Shown here in pieces: positions 1 through 11,772 of a DNA stretch of 64,000 nucleotides; position 1 is the first letter of the stretch; each line of letters begins with the position of its first letter. Under the pieces are notes generated by a model. The model ran no database searches and was not told the origin of the DNA. It saw nothing but the letters and a program-made list of their open reading frames with translations. Source of the stretch: Chitinivorax sp. B (lineage in GTDB: Bacteria > Pseudomonadota > Gammaproteobacteria > Burkholderiales > SCOH01); contig NZ_SCOH01000023.1 of NCBI RefSeq assembly GCF_005503445.1, forward strand, positions 1 through 64,000. The letters are read 5' to 3'. A program made the translations under genes and the position numbers.

Positions 1-3000
1 GCAATGCGATTCATAGTTGGCAGTACTTCGATGCGGCTGGGCGGATGGTGGGCACCATCGACCAGAAGCGCATGTTGACCTTGTTGACCTATGATGCGCG
101 CGGGAACAAGACCGCTGAGCAGAAGATGGGTCGTGCCGTGGCTGCTGGGGTCGATTTGTCTACCCTGACAGGCGACCATGCAGCGCTGTTCAATCTGGTT
201 GGCGACCATGCTGACGATCAGGTCACCTTGTTCGTCTACGATGGTGCCAACCGTCTGACCGCGCAACGTGAAGCGCAAGGCAGCATCAGTCGCAGTACAG
301 CTGGCTTCGTACTGGGCTTGGGTGGTGTGGTGGCCGAGCTAAGCTACGGTTACGACGCCCTGGGTAATCGCACCTATTCGCGTGATGCCAACGGCAACGT
401 CACCCGCAGTCAGTTCGACAGTAAGGGGCGTTTGATCAAGACCATCAATGTGGATGGCAGTGGGACTGTTGCGCGTTATGACGCAGAAGGCAACCGAACC
501 TTCGTCTATACCGGTGAAATGCCGAATCAGGCAGTCTTGCCAAATAACATCACAGCCGGGCAGGGTGATGGCATTCAGGTCGGCTGGAACCTGCCGACCG
601 GGTCGTTGGGCCGTACCTGGGTAGTCTATGACAGTCAGTCCCGTTCAGACATCGACACCTATGCCAACCGTGCAGGCGAGCAATTGGCGACGTTGGGTGC
701 CCATTTCGCCCAATTTGCCAAGCCGGCAGCAGGTAGCAAGGTTTACTTCCGTGTGGTCAGCCAGGACGTGGCAGGCAACCTGGTATGGAGCGAAGAGAAG
801 GTGCTGACGGTCGCACCGCAGTATGACCGGATCGAGATCTACGAAACCGGCAACGGCGGCCTGCGTTTCCGTGTGCATTTTGAAGGTGAGGTGAACAACG
901 CATCCATCAAGTGGGGTGGTACCAACACAGTGGCATTGACTGCGACCGGTGGCGGCTATTACCAAGGTGAGCTGGCCGCGGCCGGGAACCTGTCACTGTT
1001 CTCTTATACCGTGAACTGGCAGGATGCCAGCGGCAAGCAACAAGTTGGCTTGGCCCAAACACTGACGACAGCCAGCCGTCGTACCACACCAAGCACCACG
1101 GTCTACCATCAGGTACTTAACCCACAGGTGAGCGACAGCTCTGCCTACCAGTACAAACTGGTACTCAAAGCCGCATTTGATGCTGGTCAGACCAGCGACA
1201 TGCAACTGATGTTGGCTGACTGGCGTCCTGCCGGGGCAGGTGGCATGCCACGCACCTCCAGTGTGGTGGCCAGACAGGAAGGTGGCCGTACCGTCTATGA
1301 CCTGTTCATTGGCGACCCGGCGGAACCGCTTGCCGTGGGTGACTACGATATTGTCCTGCGTGGCATGCGTGCAGATGGCGTGGTCGTGGAACTGGATCGT
1401 TTCCGTTACACATTGACTGCCTTGCCCAAGCCCGCAGAAGGGGCAGATGCATCCAAACCTATCGTCTCATCGCCCAGCAGCATTCAACATGCCAGCTGGC
1501 GTAACCCACATGAAGGCTTCAGCGGTCAGTGGGTGGTGCTTGACGGTAAATTGCAACAGGTCAGCCAGCAGGGTGAGGCGACCATTCTGGATGGCGCGAC
1601 GATCAGTAACGGCGCACATAATCTGGACGTGTTCTATACCCAGACGATTGCGCAGACCCGCACAGTCAATGCGGTGTCCTCACAGGCCACTCACATCGAG
1701 CAACGTGATCAGTCGATTGGCTTCAAGCTGGATGTCAATGTCGGTGTGCCAACTGACAAGGTGACTCAGACGGCAGGAGGGGTATTCATCGCTTATGGCC
1801 GTTTTGGCGGTACAGCACCGACCGATCCGAATGCAGCGGGTTATACCCGCATGACGCTGAACAATTCCGGTGGGCGCTTCTTGGGGACGGCCACTGGTCT
1901 GGCGAAGGATGTGTACAGCTATATCGTCTATGGCAAGGATGCGAATGGGGTGGTGACAGTGCTGCAAGCCAGCTCGGTCAATGTATCGGGCGGCAGTAAC
2001 AGCAACAGTAGCGGTGCAGACGTCCGCTTCACCCACGCTGAGCAGTTCATCAAGGTGGATGTCGAGGTACCGACCCCGGATACCTATAACCTGAGCTACA
2101 CCTTCACCCTCAGCAATGAAGAGCTCGCCAATCTGCAGGGCGACTTCAAGGTACGTTATCTGAAACAGGGTGAAAGTGTCGCCAAGGAAGCGGTGCTGGT
2201 ACGCAATGGCAATCAGTTCACGGTCAAGGTCAAAGACCTGAAGGGGCTGCATGAACTGAAGGCCTATTACACCGACAACCTGGGCAGGACTGTGATTGCC
2301 GACTGGCGTAATCATGATCCGAAAACCGGGTTTGCCGATACCGCCAACAGTACCGTCATCGTTGCCAAAGAGCAGGGTATTCAGCTCAATAAAGATGGCA
2401 ACGGTCTGCACAGCTATGCTGGTGTTTACCTTGGCCCGCAAAAGGGTGCCCCGCGTGCCTTGGATATCTCCGTGATCGCGACGGGCCTGGAAGGTGGGCA
2501 ACGTGCCAGTGATGGCCGCAACACCGGCTACTATGTCGAAACCAAGTACGACGCAATGGGCCACAAGATCGGCAGCACCGAAACCGACGGCATCTGGCGT
2601 GAATACGGTGTGGATCAGGCTGGTAACGCAGTGTTGACGTCATTGTTCGACAAATTGGGCGGCACATGGCAGGCCAACAGTTTTGCTGAATACGACGGCC
2701 GAGGCCGCAAGGTCGCGGAATGGAGCGCTGCCTTTACCGCCTCCAGCGATGCCAATGACGTGACAGGCTATGCCCAACGTAATCTGACCCGCTATCGCTA
2801 CCACCGCAACGACCAAGTGGCAGATCAGGTTTCGATCTATCGTGATGTGGGCGGCAATGTCTTCGACGATGTGCTTGATCCACGTACTGCCATCCGTCAA
2901 CGTGCGATTTACGATGCGACAGGCCAGAAGGTGGCATCGGTCGATGCACTGGGCAAGACCACACATTACCAGTATGACGAAGCCGGCCGGTTGGTTGGCA

Positions 3001-6000
3001 CAATCGACGCTCGCAGCTTCCGCAGCCAACAACGGTACGATCACTTGGGTAATTTGGTCGAAGAGGTCAATGGGGCCGGTGGGTTCAGTCGTTACGAGTA
3101 CGACACTCTTGGCCGTCGCATTGTCAATGTCGATGGGGTGGGTAATCGAACCAGCCTGGTGTACAACCGCCGGAATCACCTGTTGCAACAAGGTGATACC
3201 GCATTCACCTATGACTTGAACGGCAACCGTATCAGCAGTCAGGTTGGCACCTACAAGGTCGTGCAGGATTACGACAGCATGAACCGTATCGTGGCCAGCC
3301 ACACATGGCACGGTGGTCGGGAGCATGTTGAACGTCGTCAGTATGACGTCTATGGCAACCTGATTCTGGAAGTGGATGCAGCCGGCCGTACCAAGAGCTA
3401 CCGCTATGGCGCGTTCAACCGCTTGTTGCAAAGCGCGGATGAAGGCGGGTTGATCACGCACTTCGAGTACGATGGCTTGGGCCGTCAGACACGCGAATAC
3501 AATGCCGAAGGCAAGGATGTTCGCCGTGCTTGGCACGCTGCAGGGCAGTTGGCATCTGTCACGGATGTTGGGGTAGGTGGCAGCACGGTTTACCGGTATG
3601 ACGATGCAGGCCGCAGGCTGCGTGAGCAATTCAACGGCCAAGGCCACAGCCGTGACCTGCGTTATGAGTACGATGCGCAAGGTCGGCAGATTGCCTGGCG
3701 CGATACCGTGACCAATGTCGCCAGTCGAACCGAGCTGGATGCCAGTGGTAACGTGGTTCGTGTCTGGAATGATGGCGTCGGCCAAGCCTTTGATCACCGT
3801 TATGAGTTCGACGGTGCCAATCGCGTCGCGCGTGAAGGCCATGCCGATGGTCGCCTGATCCACGCCTATCGCTATGATGCAGCCGGAAACCGTATCGAAG
3901 ACAATGACGGCACCCGGGTTACGCATTACGTCTACGACAGCAAGAATCGCGTGGTGGCAGCTCGTTGGTATGGGAGTGCCGCGGCACAGGCCAGCTCGGC
4001 TGGTTTCGGCGATCTGGCTGCACTGGATATGTTGGGTATCCGTGACCGCAGCAGCGATGCTGTGACATTGCCGGCAGGCAATATCAGCCTGACAGTACAG
4101 TCCGGCCAGCGGCCGACACTGCGCAGTCTGGCAATTGACTACCTGGGTGATGGCAGTTTGTGGAACCGCATTGCCATTGTCAGTGGTGGTGATGGCGGCC
4201 CCGATACCATTCTGTCCGAAGGCACCGTTGTACGTTTCAACCGTACATTACGTGACGTTTCCCGAGCCCACTATGGCAACGAGGCTGGTTGGACTGAGCT
4301 GGCGAAAGCCAACGGCCTGACCGACCCTGACGCTGGCCTGCCGGATGGCACACAGCTGCGGGCACCGCACTTGTGGCAAATGACTTGGGAGTACGATGCC
4401 AACGGTAATGTGGTGGCCAATAATCAGGGCTTTGGCTGGTATCACGCCAAACGTAGCATCAGTCAATACACGGAAGGTAACCGCAAGACCTATAGCGAAG
4501 AACAATCGCTGGTGAAAATCCGTTATGCCACGCTCCGCAATCGGGACAATGGTGATGGGGGTGGCCGCTTCTTCAACTTCTTCATCTGGCATGAAGGGTT
4601 TGCGCTGGGTACCCAGCAAAGCACCAGCATGTCCTTCGACGCCAGCGGTCGCATGACTAATATGCAGCTCAAAGCATGGAGCGATCACAAGTTCGCGGGG
4701 GCTGCATTCGAAAACGGCGGTGCCAAGCAATTCATGAAACAAGCACCCAATGGCATGGGTGCCGACATCAAGGACTATTTCTACAACTACAGCTATACCG
4801 CCGACGGCCGTGCCAGCAGCATCACCGGTAGCGGCCCGAAACGGGCCAATGGGTCCAGCTCCTTCCAGTACAACGCCAACCGGCAGTTGGTACGGCAGGT
4901 GCAAGGTCAGGGCGACGGCATGGAGCGGAGCGAGGTTAGCACCTTCTCCTACGATCATGACGGTCATATCGTCTACAAGTGGCACGACGGTGGACGCAAG
5001 GATACCCAGGTCGAAACCATCCATTATCTGTATGCCAACGGCCAATCGGTCGGTGAAACCGGCCATTACGCAGATGGCAGCAACAAAACGCTGATTGACG
5101 ACGGCCGCTTTGCCCGTATCGATAACATTGATCGTGAGTTCCCCAGCAGTAGTATTGGTAGCTACACGGCCAAGGGGGGTGAAAACCTGCGTCAGGTTGC
5201 CGCCAATGTCTGGGGCAATGCCGCGCTGTGGTACTTGATCGCCGATGCGAACGGCCTGAATAGCGATACCGAACTGCAAGCTGGGCAACGTATCACCATC
5301 CCGAATCATAGTCGTAGCGATGCGGTAACCAGCGACACCTTCCGCGTCTACCGTGAAGACGAGATCATCGGCAGCCAAACGCCGAACCTGAAGACGCCAC
5401 CACCGAAGAAGAAGTGTGGTGGTTTTGGGGCGATCTTGATGATCGTGGTGGCGGTGGTGGTGACAGTGTTTACTGCCGGCGCCGGCGCCATGTTGCTGGC
5501 TGGCCAGGCTGTGACGTTTGCCGGTGCGATGTCTGCTGGTGTGGGGGTATTGGCAGGGGCAACGGCCAGCTTGGGCGGATTGGCGCTGGCTGCAGGAGCA
5601 GCAGCTGCGGGTTCGGTGGCCAGTCAACTGGTCGGTATGGCCACTGGTGACGTGGAGAAATTCAGCTGGAAGCAGGTTGGTGTTGCTGCGGTGACAGCAG
5701 GTGTCACGGCGGGTGTCGGTATGCTGGGCGCTGGCAGCGCAATGGCCAATTTCATGGGGGTTCAAGGTACATGGGCGGGTCAAGCCGTAGCGGCCATGAC
5801 CAATACTGCGATCACCCAAGCCAGTCTGTCAGCTGCTGGGGCTGGCACGTTCCGCTGGAAGAGCGTCGCGGCCGCTGGACTAGTATCTGCTGCAGGTAGT
5901 GCAGTGGATGCACTGGGGTCGAGCTACTTCGGTATTGCTGCAAATGACGGTTCATTTGGTTATTACGCCAAAGAGTTCGCCAAGCGCGGTGTTCAGCAAA

Positions 6001-7766
6001 CCATCCAGGCCCGGGCAAATGGCGCCAGCATGCGCGATGCTTGGAAAACAGGACTGGCCAACTCTTTTGCCAGTGTTGCAGCCAATGCAATCGGTGATCA
6101 TACCGATACCGTTGTCAAGAACGGGCAAACCGGTGAATACGAACTGAAAGCTGGTTTCTTTGGTGAAGAAGGTAGTGTCGGACATGTACTTGCACACTCA
6201 GTGCTAGGGGCCACCGTTGCGAAGTTGCGTAAGCAGGATGCGTGGGCTGGCGCGATTGGGGGGGCAGCCAGTGCTTGGAGTGCTGGTTGGCTAGCTGACC
6301 AGATGCGTGATATGGGACTGAGTGGCCCCGCTCAGGAAAAGTTGTTATCTCCTTTGACCCAAATGATTGGAGCTGGGACTGCGGAAATTTTTGGACATGA
6401 CGCATCGAATGCAGCCGGTGCCGCCGCAAATGCGACTGAAAACAACTTCTTGCCACACTCGTTACAGCGTCGGTTGCAAGAGGCTTATAAGCGACTGGAG
6501 AAAAATGCACGAGATCTAGATGCGGCGCAAACGGTATTATCGCTGACTAACCTTGACCGCAAGAGTGATCAGTTGCTGGCTCGGCGGAAGAAAGGCGAAC
6601 AGATAAGTGCTGGCGAAAATAAGATTCTGGATGATTATCTCCAGATGTACAGGTACGAAAATGGGGAGTCCGCATTCCAGGCCTTGACTACCTATGGCCC
6701 CCTGCATCGAATGGAACCTTCCCCCAAACCGACACTTTGGGATCACCTGAAAGGCACGTCTTACAACAGTTCATATGCCCGTTCAGCTTGGAATTGGGTG
6801 AAATCGTGGGATGACGAGGATCCTAGATCCCGCGAACAGAAACTTAATGAAAGAGCTTTCCAGACATTTGTACGTGAGACTTCTGCCAATGCACAAATCG
6901 AACGTGCGGGTGAGCCGGCGATTTATTTCCTTAGCGGAGGACTGGGGGCTGCGGTTCGCTTTGCAGGTGTTGCAATGTCAGCCTACCAAATGGGGGAAGG
7001 GATTGGTCAAATCCGAGATGGAGAATATGGTTCAGGTGCACTAAATGTCGCAGTGGGTGGGCTCGGAATTTGGGGCAATTTTTCAATGCAACGAGGCATG
7101 AGTAGCACTGTTAAAGTGACTCCCAAGGTGAATTCGGGCGCCTCGATAGGTGGTGCCTTTGAAGGGCGTACTTTGATTTCAATGAATATTGAACGTCAAG
7201 TAGCTCTGGAGTTGGGCCAAGAGCTTGCGGATGATGCCGCAAAAATAATTGCAAGTTCTTCTAAGGGCGAGTTGGGACGTTTAGCTGCAACAGCGAAAGC
7301 AGCTGTTGCGGAAACCAGTTTGGTTAGCTCAAGATTCGAGAATATCTATGTAAAAACGCCGAATTTCCCTGGTGTTAAGGTCGCAGATGACAATCTAAGC
7401 TTTGTTATAACTGATAAGAAGAAGTATCTTGATGAGGTTGCAAAGCTATATGCTGAACGTGGATCGGGGTTAAGTCCGGCTGTCGAGAGGATGATCAAGA
7501 AGCATATAGAATCAAAAGTTGATTTTCCGACCCATGCAGGACTTCCAGGTTTACATGCTGAGGTCAGGGCTGTAAATGATGTTATGAACAAATTGACAGT
7601 ACGTGGTTTCAATCCTATGGAATTTGATGTGAGTAAGATTCAGGTTTCAACGTTTAAATTAGCACCAGACAAAGTTGGTGGGCAGGGGCAACCATTCCTG
7701 GCCTGCAGCAATTGTGGGAGTATTCTTCCACGTGAGCTGAAGGTAAACACTGGGAGGAAGTTTTAA
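1..7766 (+). CDS. YD-repeat (RHS-type) polymorphic toxin with LysM-like modules and C-terminal deaminase domain, 5' partial
   Basis: The reading frame is open to the left edge (first full codon at base 3), so the N terminus is missing; residue numbers here count from the ATG at 45. YD-type repeats occupy about residues 1-180 and 825-1310, with an insert of about 600 residues of predicted beta-rich, non-YD sequence between them. LysM-like modules lie near 1346-1385, 1400-1445 and 1706-1754, each with a tail such as LPDGTQLRAP or LQAGQRITIP. A TPPPKKKCGG linker precedes a Gly/Ala-rich hydrophobic stretch at about 1795-1870. The last 120 residues carry HAEVRA (His 2504) and CSNC (Cys 2554, 2557), the zinc-site pattern of the deaminase fold, most like YwqJ-type toxin deaminases. 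By family knowledge the YD shell encloses a toxin that kills or inhibits competitors. I see no classical RHS DPxG boundary motif. Codon use becomes more AT-rich from about 6.5 kb, which suggests an exchanged toxin tip. Confidence 0.9.
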   Translation, partial: NAIHSWQYFDAAGRMVGTIDQKRMLTLLTYDARGNKTAEQKMGRAVAAGVDLSTLTGDHAALFNLVGDHADDQVTLFVYDGANRLTAQREAQGSISRSTAGFVLGLGGVVAELSYGYDALGNRTYSRDANGNVTRSQFDSKGRLIKTINVDGSGTVARYDAEGNRTFVYTGEMPNQAVLPNNITAGQGDGIQVGWNLPTGSLGRTWVVYDSQSRSDIDTYANRAGEQLATLGAHFAQFAKPAAGSKVYFRVVSQDVAGNLVWSEEKVLTVAPQYDRIEIYETGNGGLRFRVHFEGEVNNASIKWGGTNTVALTATGGGYYQGELAAAGNLSLFSYTVNWQDASGKQQVGLAQTLTTASRRTTPSTTVYHQVLNPQVSDSSAYQYKLVLKAAFDAGQTSDMQLMLADWRPAGAGGMPRTSSVVARQEGGRTVYDLFIGDPAEPLAVGDYDIVLRGMRADGVVVELDRFRYTLTALPKPAEGADASKPIVSSPSSIQHASWRNPHEGFSGQWVVLDGKLQQVSQQGEATILDGATISNGAHNLDVFYTQTIAQTRTVNAVSSQATHIEQRDQSIGFKLDVNVGVPTDKVTQTAGGVFIAYGRFGGTAPTDPNAAGYTRMTLNNSGGRFLGTATGLAKDVYSYIVYGKDANGVVTVLQASSVNVSGGSNSNSSGADVRFTHAEQFIKVDVEVPTPDTYNLSYTFTLSNEELANLQGDFKVRYLKQGESVAKEAVLVRNGNQFTVKVKDLKGLHELKAYYTDNLGRTVIADWRNHDPKTGFADTANSTVIVAKEQGIQLNKDGNGLHSYAGVYLGPQKGAPRALDISVIATGLEGGQRASDGRNTGYYVETKYDAMGHKIGSTETDGIWREYGVDQAGNAVLTSLFDKLGGTWQANSFAEYDGRGRKVAEWSAAFTASSDANDVTGYAQRNLTRYRYHRNDQVADQVSIYRDVGGNVFDDVLDPRTAIRQRAIYDATGQKVASVDALGKTTHYQYDEAGRLVGTIDARSFRSQQRYDHLGNLVEEVNGAGGFSRYEYDTLGRRIVNVDGVGNRTSLVYNRRNHLLQQGDTAFTYDLNGNRISSQVGTYKVVQDYDSMNRIVASHTWHGGREHVERRQYDVYGNLILEVDAAGRTKSYRYGAFNRLLQSADEGGLITHFEYDGLGRQTREYNAEGKDVRRAWHAAGQLASVTDVGVGGSTVYRYDDAGRRLREQFNGQGHSRDLRYEYDAQGRQIAWRDTVTNVASRTELDASGNVVRVWNDGVGQAFDHRYEFDGANRVAREGHADGRLIHAYRYDAAGNRIEDNDGTRVTHYVYDSKNRVVAARWYGSAAAQASSAGFGDLAALDMLGIRDRSSDAVTLPAGNISLTVQSGQRPTLRSLAIDYLGDGSLWNRIAIVSGGDGGPDTILSEGTVVRFNRTLRDVSRAHYGNEAGWTELAKANGLTDPDAGLPDGTQLRAPHLWQMTWEYDANGNVVANNQGFGWYHAKRSISQYTEGNRKTYSEEQSLVKIRYATLRNRDNGDGGGRFFNFFIWHEGFALGTQQSTSMSFDASGRMTNMQLKAWSDHKFAGAAFENGGAKQFMKQAPNGMGADIKDYFYNYSYTADGRASSITGSGPKRANGSSSFQYNANRQLVRQVQGQGDGMERSEVSTFSYDHDGHIVYKWHDGGRKDTQVETIHYLYANGQSVGETGHYADGSNKTLIDDGRFARIDNIDREFPSSSIGSYTAKGGENLRQVAANVWGNAALWYLIADANGLNSDTELQAGQRITIPNHSRSDAVTSDTFRVYREDEIIGSQTPNLKTPPPKKKCGGFGAILMIVVAVVVTVFTAGAGAMLLAGQAVTFAGAMSAGVGVLAGATASLGGLALAAGAAAAGSVASQLVGMATGDVEKFSWKQVGVAAVTAGVTAGVGMLGAGSAMANFMGVQGTWAGQAVAAMTNTAITQASLSAAGAGTFRWKSVAAAGLVSAAGSAVDALGSSYFGIAANDGSFGYYAKEFAKRGVQQTIQARANGASMRDAWKTGLANSFASVAANAIGDHTDTVVKNGQTGEYELKAGFFGEEGSVGHVLAHSVLGATVAKLRKQDAWAGAIGGAASAWSAGWLADQMRDMGLSGPAQEKLLSPLTQMIGAGTAEIFGHDASNAAGAAANATENNFLPHSLQRRLQEAYKRLEKNARDLDAAQTVLSLTNLDRKSDQLLARRKKGEQISAGENKILDDYLQMYRYENGESAFQALTTYGPLHRMEPSPKPTLWDHLKGTSYNSSYARSAWNWVKSWDDEDPRSREQKLNERAFQTFVRETSANAQIERAGEPAIYFLSGGLGAAVRFAGVAMSAYQMGEGIGQIRDGEYGSGALNVAVGGLGIWGNFSMQRGMSSTVKVTPKVNSGASIGGAFEGRTLISMNIERQVALELGQELADDAAKIIASSSKGELGRLAATAKAAVAETSLVSSRFENIYVKTPNFPGVKVADDNLSFVITDKKKYLDEVAKLYAERGSGLSPAVERMIKKHIESKVDFPTHAGLPGLHAEVRAVNDVMNKLTVRGFNPMEFDVSKIQVSTFKLAPDKVGGQGQPFLACSNCGSILPRELKVNTGRKF

Positions 7767-8635
7767 TGCTTAGAGTTAGGATGTCTGCCTTAGAGGCTCT
7801 TGATGGGGTTTTCTATTATTTAGGGGAGAAGTTTTCTGGTGTGGTAATTGCCAGTGTGGATGATTTTCTCTCCATTTCGAAATTCTCTGATGGTCGTGTT
7901 GATTTGACTGAAAGTTTAGAATTGGCCAGGCAGTATGATGAGAAGCAATTGGTTGATTTTGATCTTCTGGAGAGCTTTTCTCCTTACGATGGTGATGAAA
8001 TTTATAGTTCGGAGCCGTTTGAATATAAAGGACAGCTTTTTAATGGTATTGCTTTTGAATTTAATGGCGATATTTGTGTTGCAGAGAAAAGTATAGTCGA
8101 TGGCTTGACTGTGAGTGAGAAGGCCTGGGGCCAGGCTGGTGATCTTATTGAGTTTGATGGCCAAGATGGGGGATTTTGGTATCAGTGCTCTTGGTATGCG
8201 AATAAGCAAGTTAAATATTTAAAAGTATCTGATCGAGATGGATTTGAACTATCTGTTGGATTATCCAGGTTTGGTGAGGTATCGAGTGTTGCTGCTGAGG
8301 GCGACTGGAGGACTAAGTGTCGTGAAGTGTCGACAGAGCTATTCCCATTGGATTTGAATGACCTGGTTCAGCGGCGGATGGCTGAGAAGCTTTCCCTTTC
8401 TGGGCGGGGGGTTGATGATGATTTGGTTGTGCCACTTCTATCAGCTGATTGCTTTCAAGGGATGAATTCTTTGTTGGTCAATAATGTGGGGCTAAGTGAT
8501 TCCGTGATTGTCGAAATATGTTCGCATGAGAATGTGAAAGAGGTTTATGTTCGAGATTCTGATTGCGATAGGAGTGAGTTGGTAACTCAAATTCGTTTGG
8601 TTAACCCCAGGTGTAGTATTGTGTCCAGCTTTTGA
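7766..8635 (+). CDS. Candidate immunity protein for the upstream deaminase toxin
   Basis: The start codon overlaps the toxin stop (TAATG) and is preceded by a strong GGGAGGAAG ribosome site inside the toxin gene, so the two are translationally coupled. The 289-residue product is acidic, has no signal peptide or membrane segment, and should be cytosolic. I do not recognise the family. The last 60 residues have a leucine-rich-repeat-like rhythm (LLVNNVGLSD then VKEVYVRDSD). The gene is clearly more AT-rich than the YD-repeat region, matching the toxin tip. The immunity role is inferred from position, coupling and composition only. A weak hairpin (TTGAGA/TCTCAA, 8632-8654) spans the stop codon. 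Confidence 0.75.
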   Translation: MLRVRMSALEALDGVFYYLGEKFSGVVIASVDDFLSISKFSDGRVDLTESLELARQYDEKQLVDFDLLESFSPYDGDEIYSSEPFEYKGQLFNGIAFEFNGDICVAEKSIVDGLTVSEKAWGQAGDLIEFDGQDGGFWYQCSWYANKQVKYLKVSDRDGFELSVGLSRFGEVSSVAAEGDWRTKCREVSTELFPLDLNDLVQRRMAEKLSLSGRGVDDDLVVPLLSADCFQGMNSLLVNNVGLSDSVIVEICSHENVKEVYVRDSDCDRSELVTQIRLVNPRCSIVSSF

Positions 8636-8673
8636 GAGAAATATAGATTCTCAATTCCCTGTTGAGGAAGTGC

Positions 8674-9432
8674 TCAAAACCAATACATCACCCGCGCCTC
8701 CAGCTCAGTATCGTAATTCGGCATATCATCCTTCACCCCTTTCGACCACGTCAGGCTGACCATGGCCTGACGTGATAGAAAGCGGCCGATGCCGATGCCT
8801 GTCGATACGAACCATTTTTTGTCGGTTTCGTAGTTCACGCGTCCGTCGGCCACGGCTTCAACAAAAAAGTGCTGTGGCAGACGGATTTGGACTGTGGGCT
8901 GGATGATGGTCTGGCGGAATTTGGTGCGGTGGTCGTCACCACCGGCGTCGCGCATGTTGCGAACGATCAGTTGGGCGTAAGAGCCACGGCTGACGGGGAG
9001 GTCGACTTCGGCCATGACGGCGGGCGCCCAGGTGTAACGGCCGTAGCCCAAGCTATCGCGTGTGTTGGTGGGGATGGTGACTTGCAGGCCGGCACCGTAA
9101 CGAAAGCCCGGTGTGGGTGACGTGATCAGTGCATAGTGCATCAAAGTGTCGCCCATGCCGGTGTGCCATTGCCCGGTACGGTTGTCGCGGGCGGGCAGGT
9201 CGGTGCTGACGAAATTGAGTTCAAGTCGTGACCAGCTGGACCAGTTGTCGGTGACCTGATCGATGCGGTCATAACGCAGCATGCCAAGATCCAGGTGGAT
9301 GTCGCTGGTGACCTTGCGGTGTTTCAGTCGCGCATCAATCCATTGCTGTTTGGCCAGTCGTGGGTCTTGTGCTGCCTGTGAAACGATGGGTATCAATATG
9401 GCCAGTACCGCGGCACACCAAGCGGGTTGCAT
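8674..9432 (-). CDS. Outer-membrane beta-barrel protein, transporter-like
   Basis: I chose the ATG at 9432 because a CAGGAG ribosome site lies 8 bases upstream and the protein then begins with a clean signal peptide (MQPAWCAAVLAILIPIVSQA). A longer frame begins with TTG at 9465. The mature part is about 230 residues of alternating polar and hydrophobic strands with many aromatic residues and ends in MYWF; a C-terminal phenylalanine is typical of proteins assembled by the BAM complex. It resembles the family of small outer-membrane proteins related to the MetA pathway of phenol degradation, but the substrate is unknown. It stands alone, facing the toxin-immunity pair. Confidence 0.7.
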   Translation of the reverse strand: MQPAWCAAVLAILIPIVSQAAQDPRLAKQQWIDARLKHRKVTSDIHLDLGMLRYDRIDQVTDNWSSWSRLELNFVSTDLPARDNRTGQWHTGMGDTLMHYALITSPTPGFRYGAGLQVTIPTNTRDSLGYGRYTWAPAVMAEVDLPVSRGSYAQLIVRNMRDAGGDDHRTKFRQTIIQPTVQIRLPQHFFVEAVADGRVNYETDKKWFVSTGIGIGRFLSRQAMVSLTWSKGVKDDMPNYDTELEARVMYWF

Positions 9433-9570
9433 GATACGGCGCTCCTGATGGTTCGGTTTTCTCAACCGAATGAATATTGTCGGATTCGAGTATGTCAGGT
9501 GAAAGGGCCTTGCGTAAATCAGGCCGTGACATGCCCGTTATTGTGTCAATCAAACTTCAGGATGGCATGT

Positions 9571-9602
9571 CAAAAAACAAGCCAGCAGGGTACTGCTGGC
9601 TT
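9571..9602 (-). terminator. Rho-independent terminator after aacS
   Basis: A perfect 10-base stem (AAGCCAGCAG/CTGCTGGCTT, 9579-9602) with a 4-base loop is followed on the minus strand by TTGTTTTTTG. It lies 23 bases past the aacS stop codon. Confidence 0.85.
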
Positions 9603-9624
9603 GCTCGTATAGCTTCTTATTAAT

Positions 9625-11580
<1,956 letters not shown>

Positions 11581-11772
11581 GGTGTTGTCCTCGACAGATT
11601 TGTTGTTTGGTTTTGTTGAGTGGCAATGATTCTACCACTCCTCTGTCAGGTTGCTGGGGCCTGGGTCATCAATAGATGACAGGTTTGCCATGCCAGTCGC
11701 AGGTCATGTATTGAAAACTTGTAAACAGCTGTTGAAACATGCCGTTAAACTCCCCGGCTTTGTTGAGGGCAG

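Noticed and set aside
1680-3926. Long minus-strand open frames inside the RHS gene
   Set aside because: They are reading-frame shadows of the repeated, GC-rich YD sequence; none has a ribosome site or a recognisable product.
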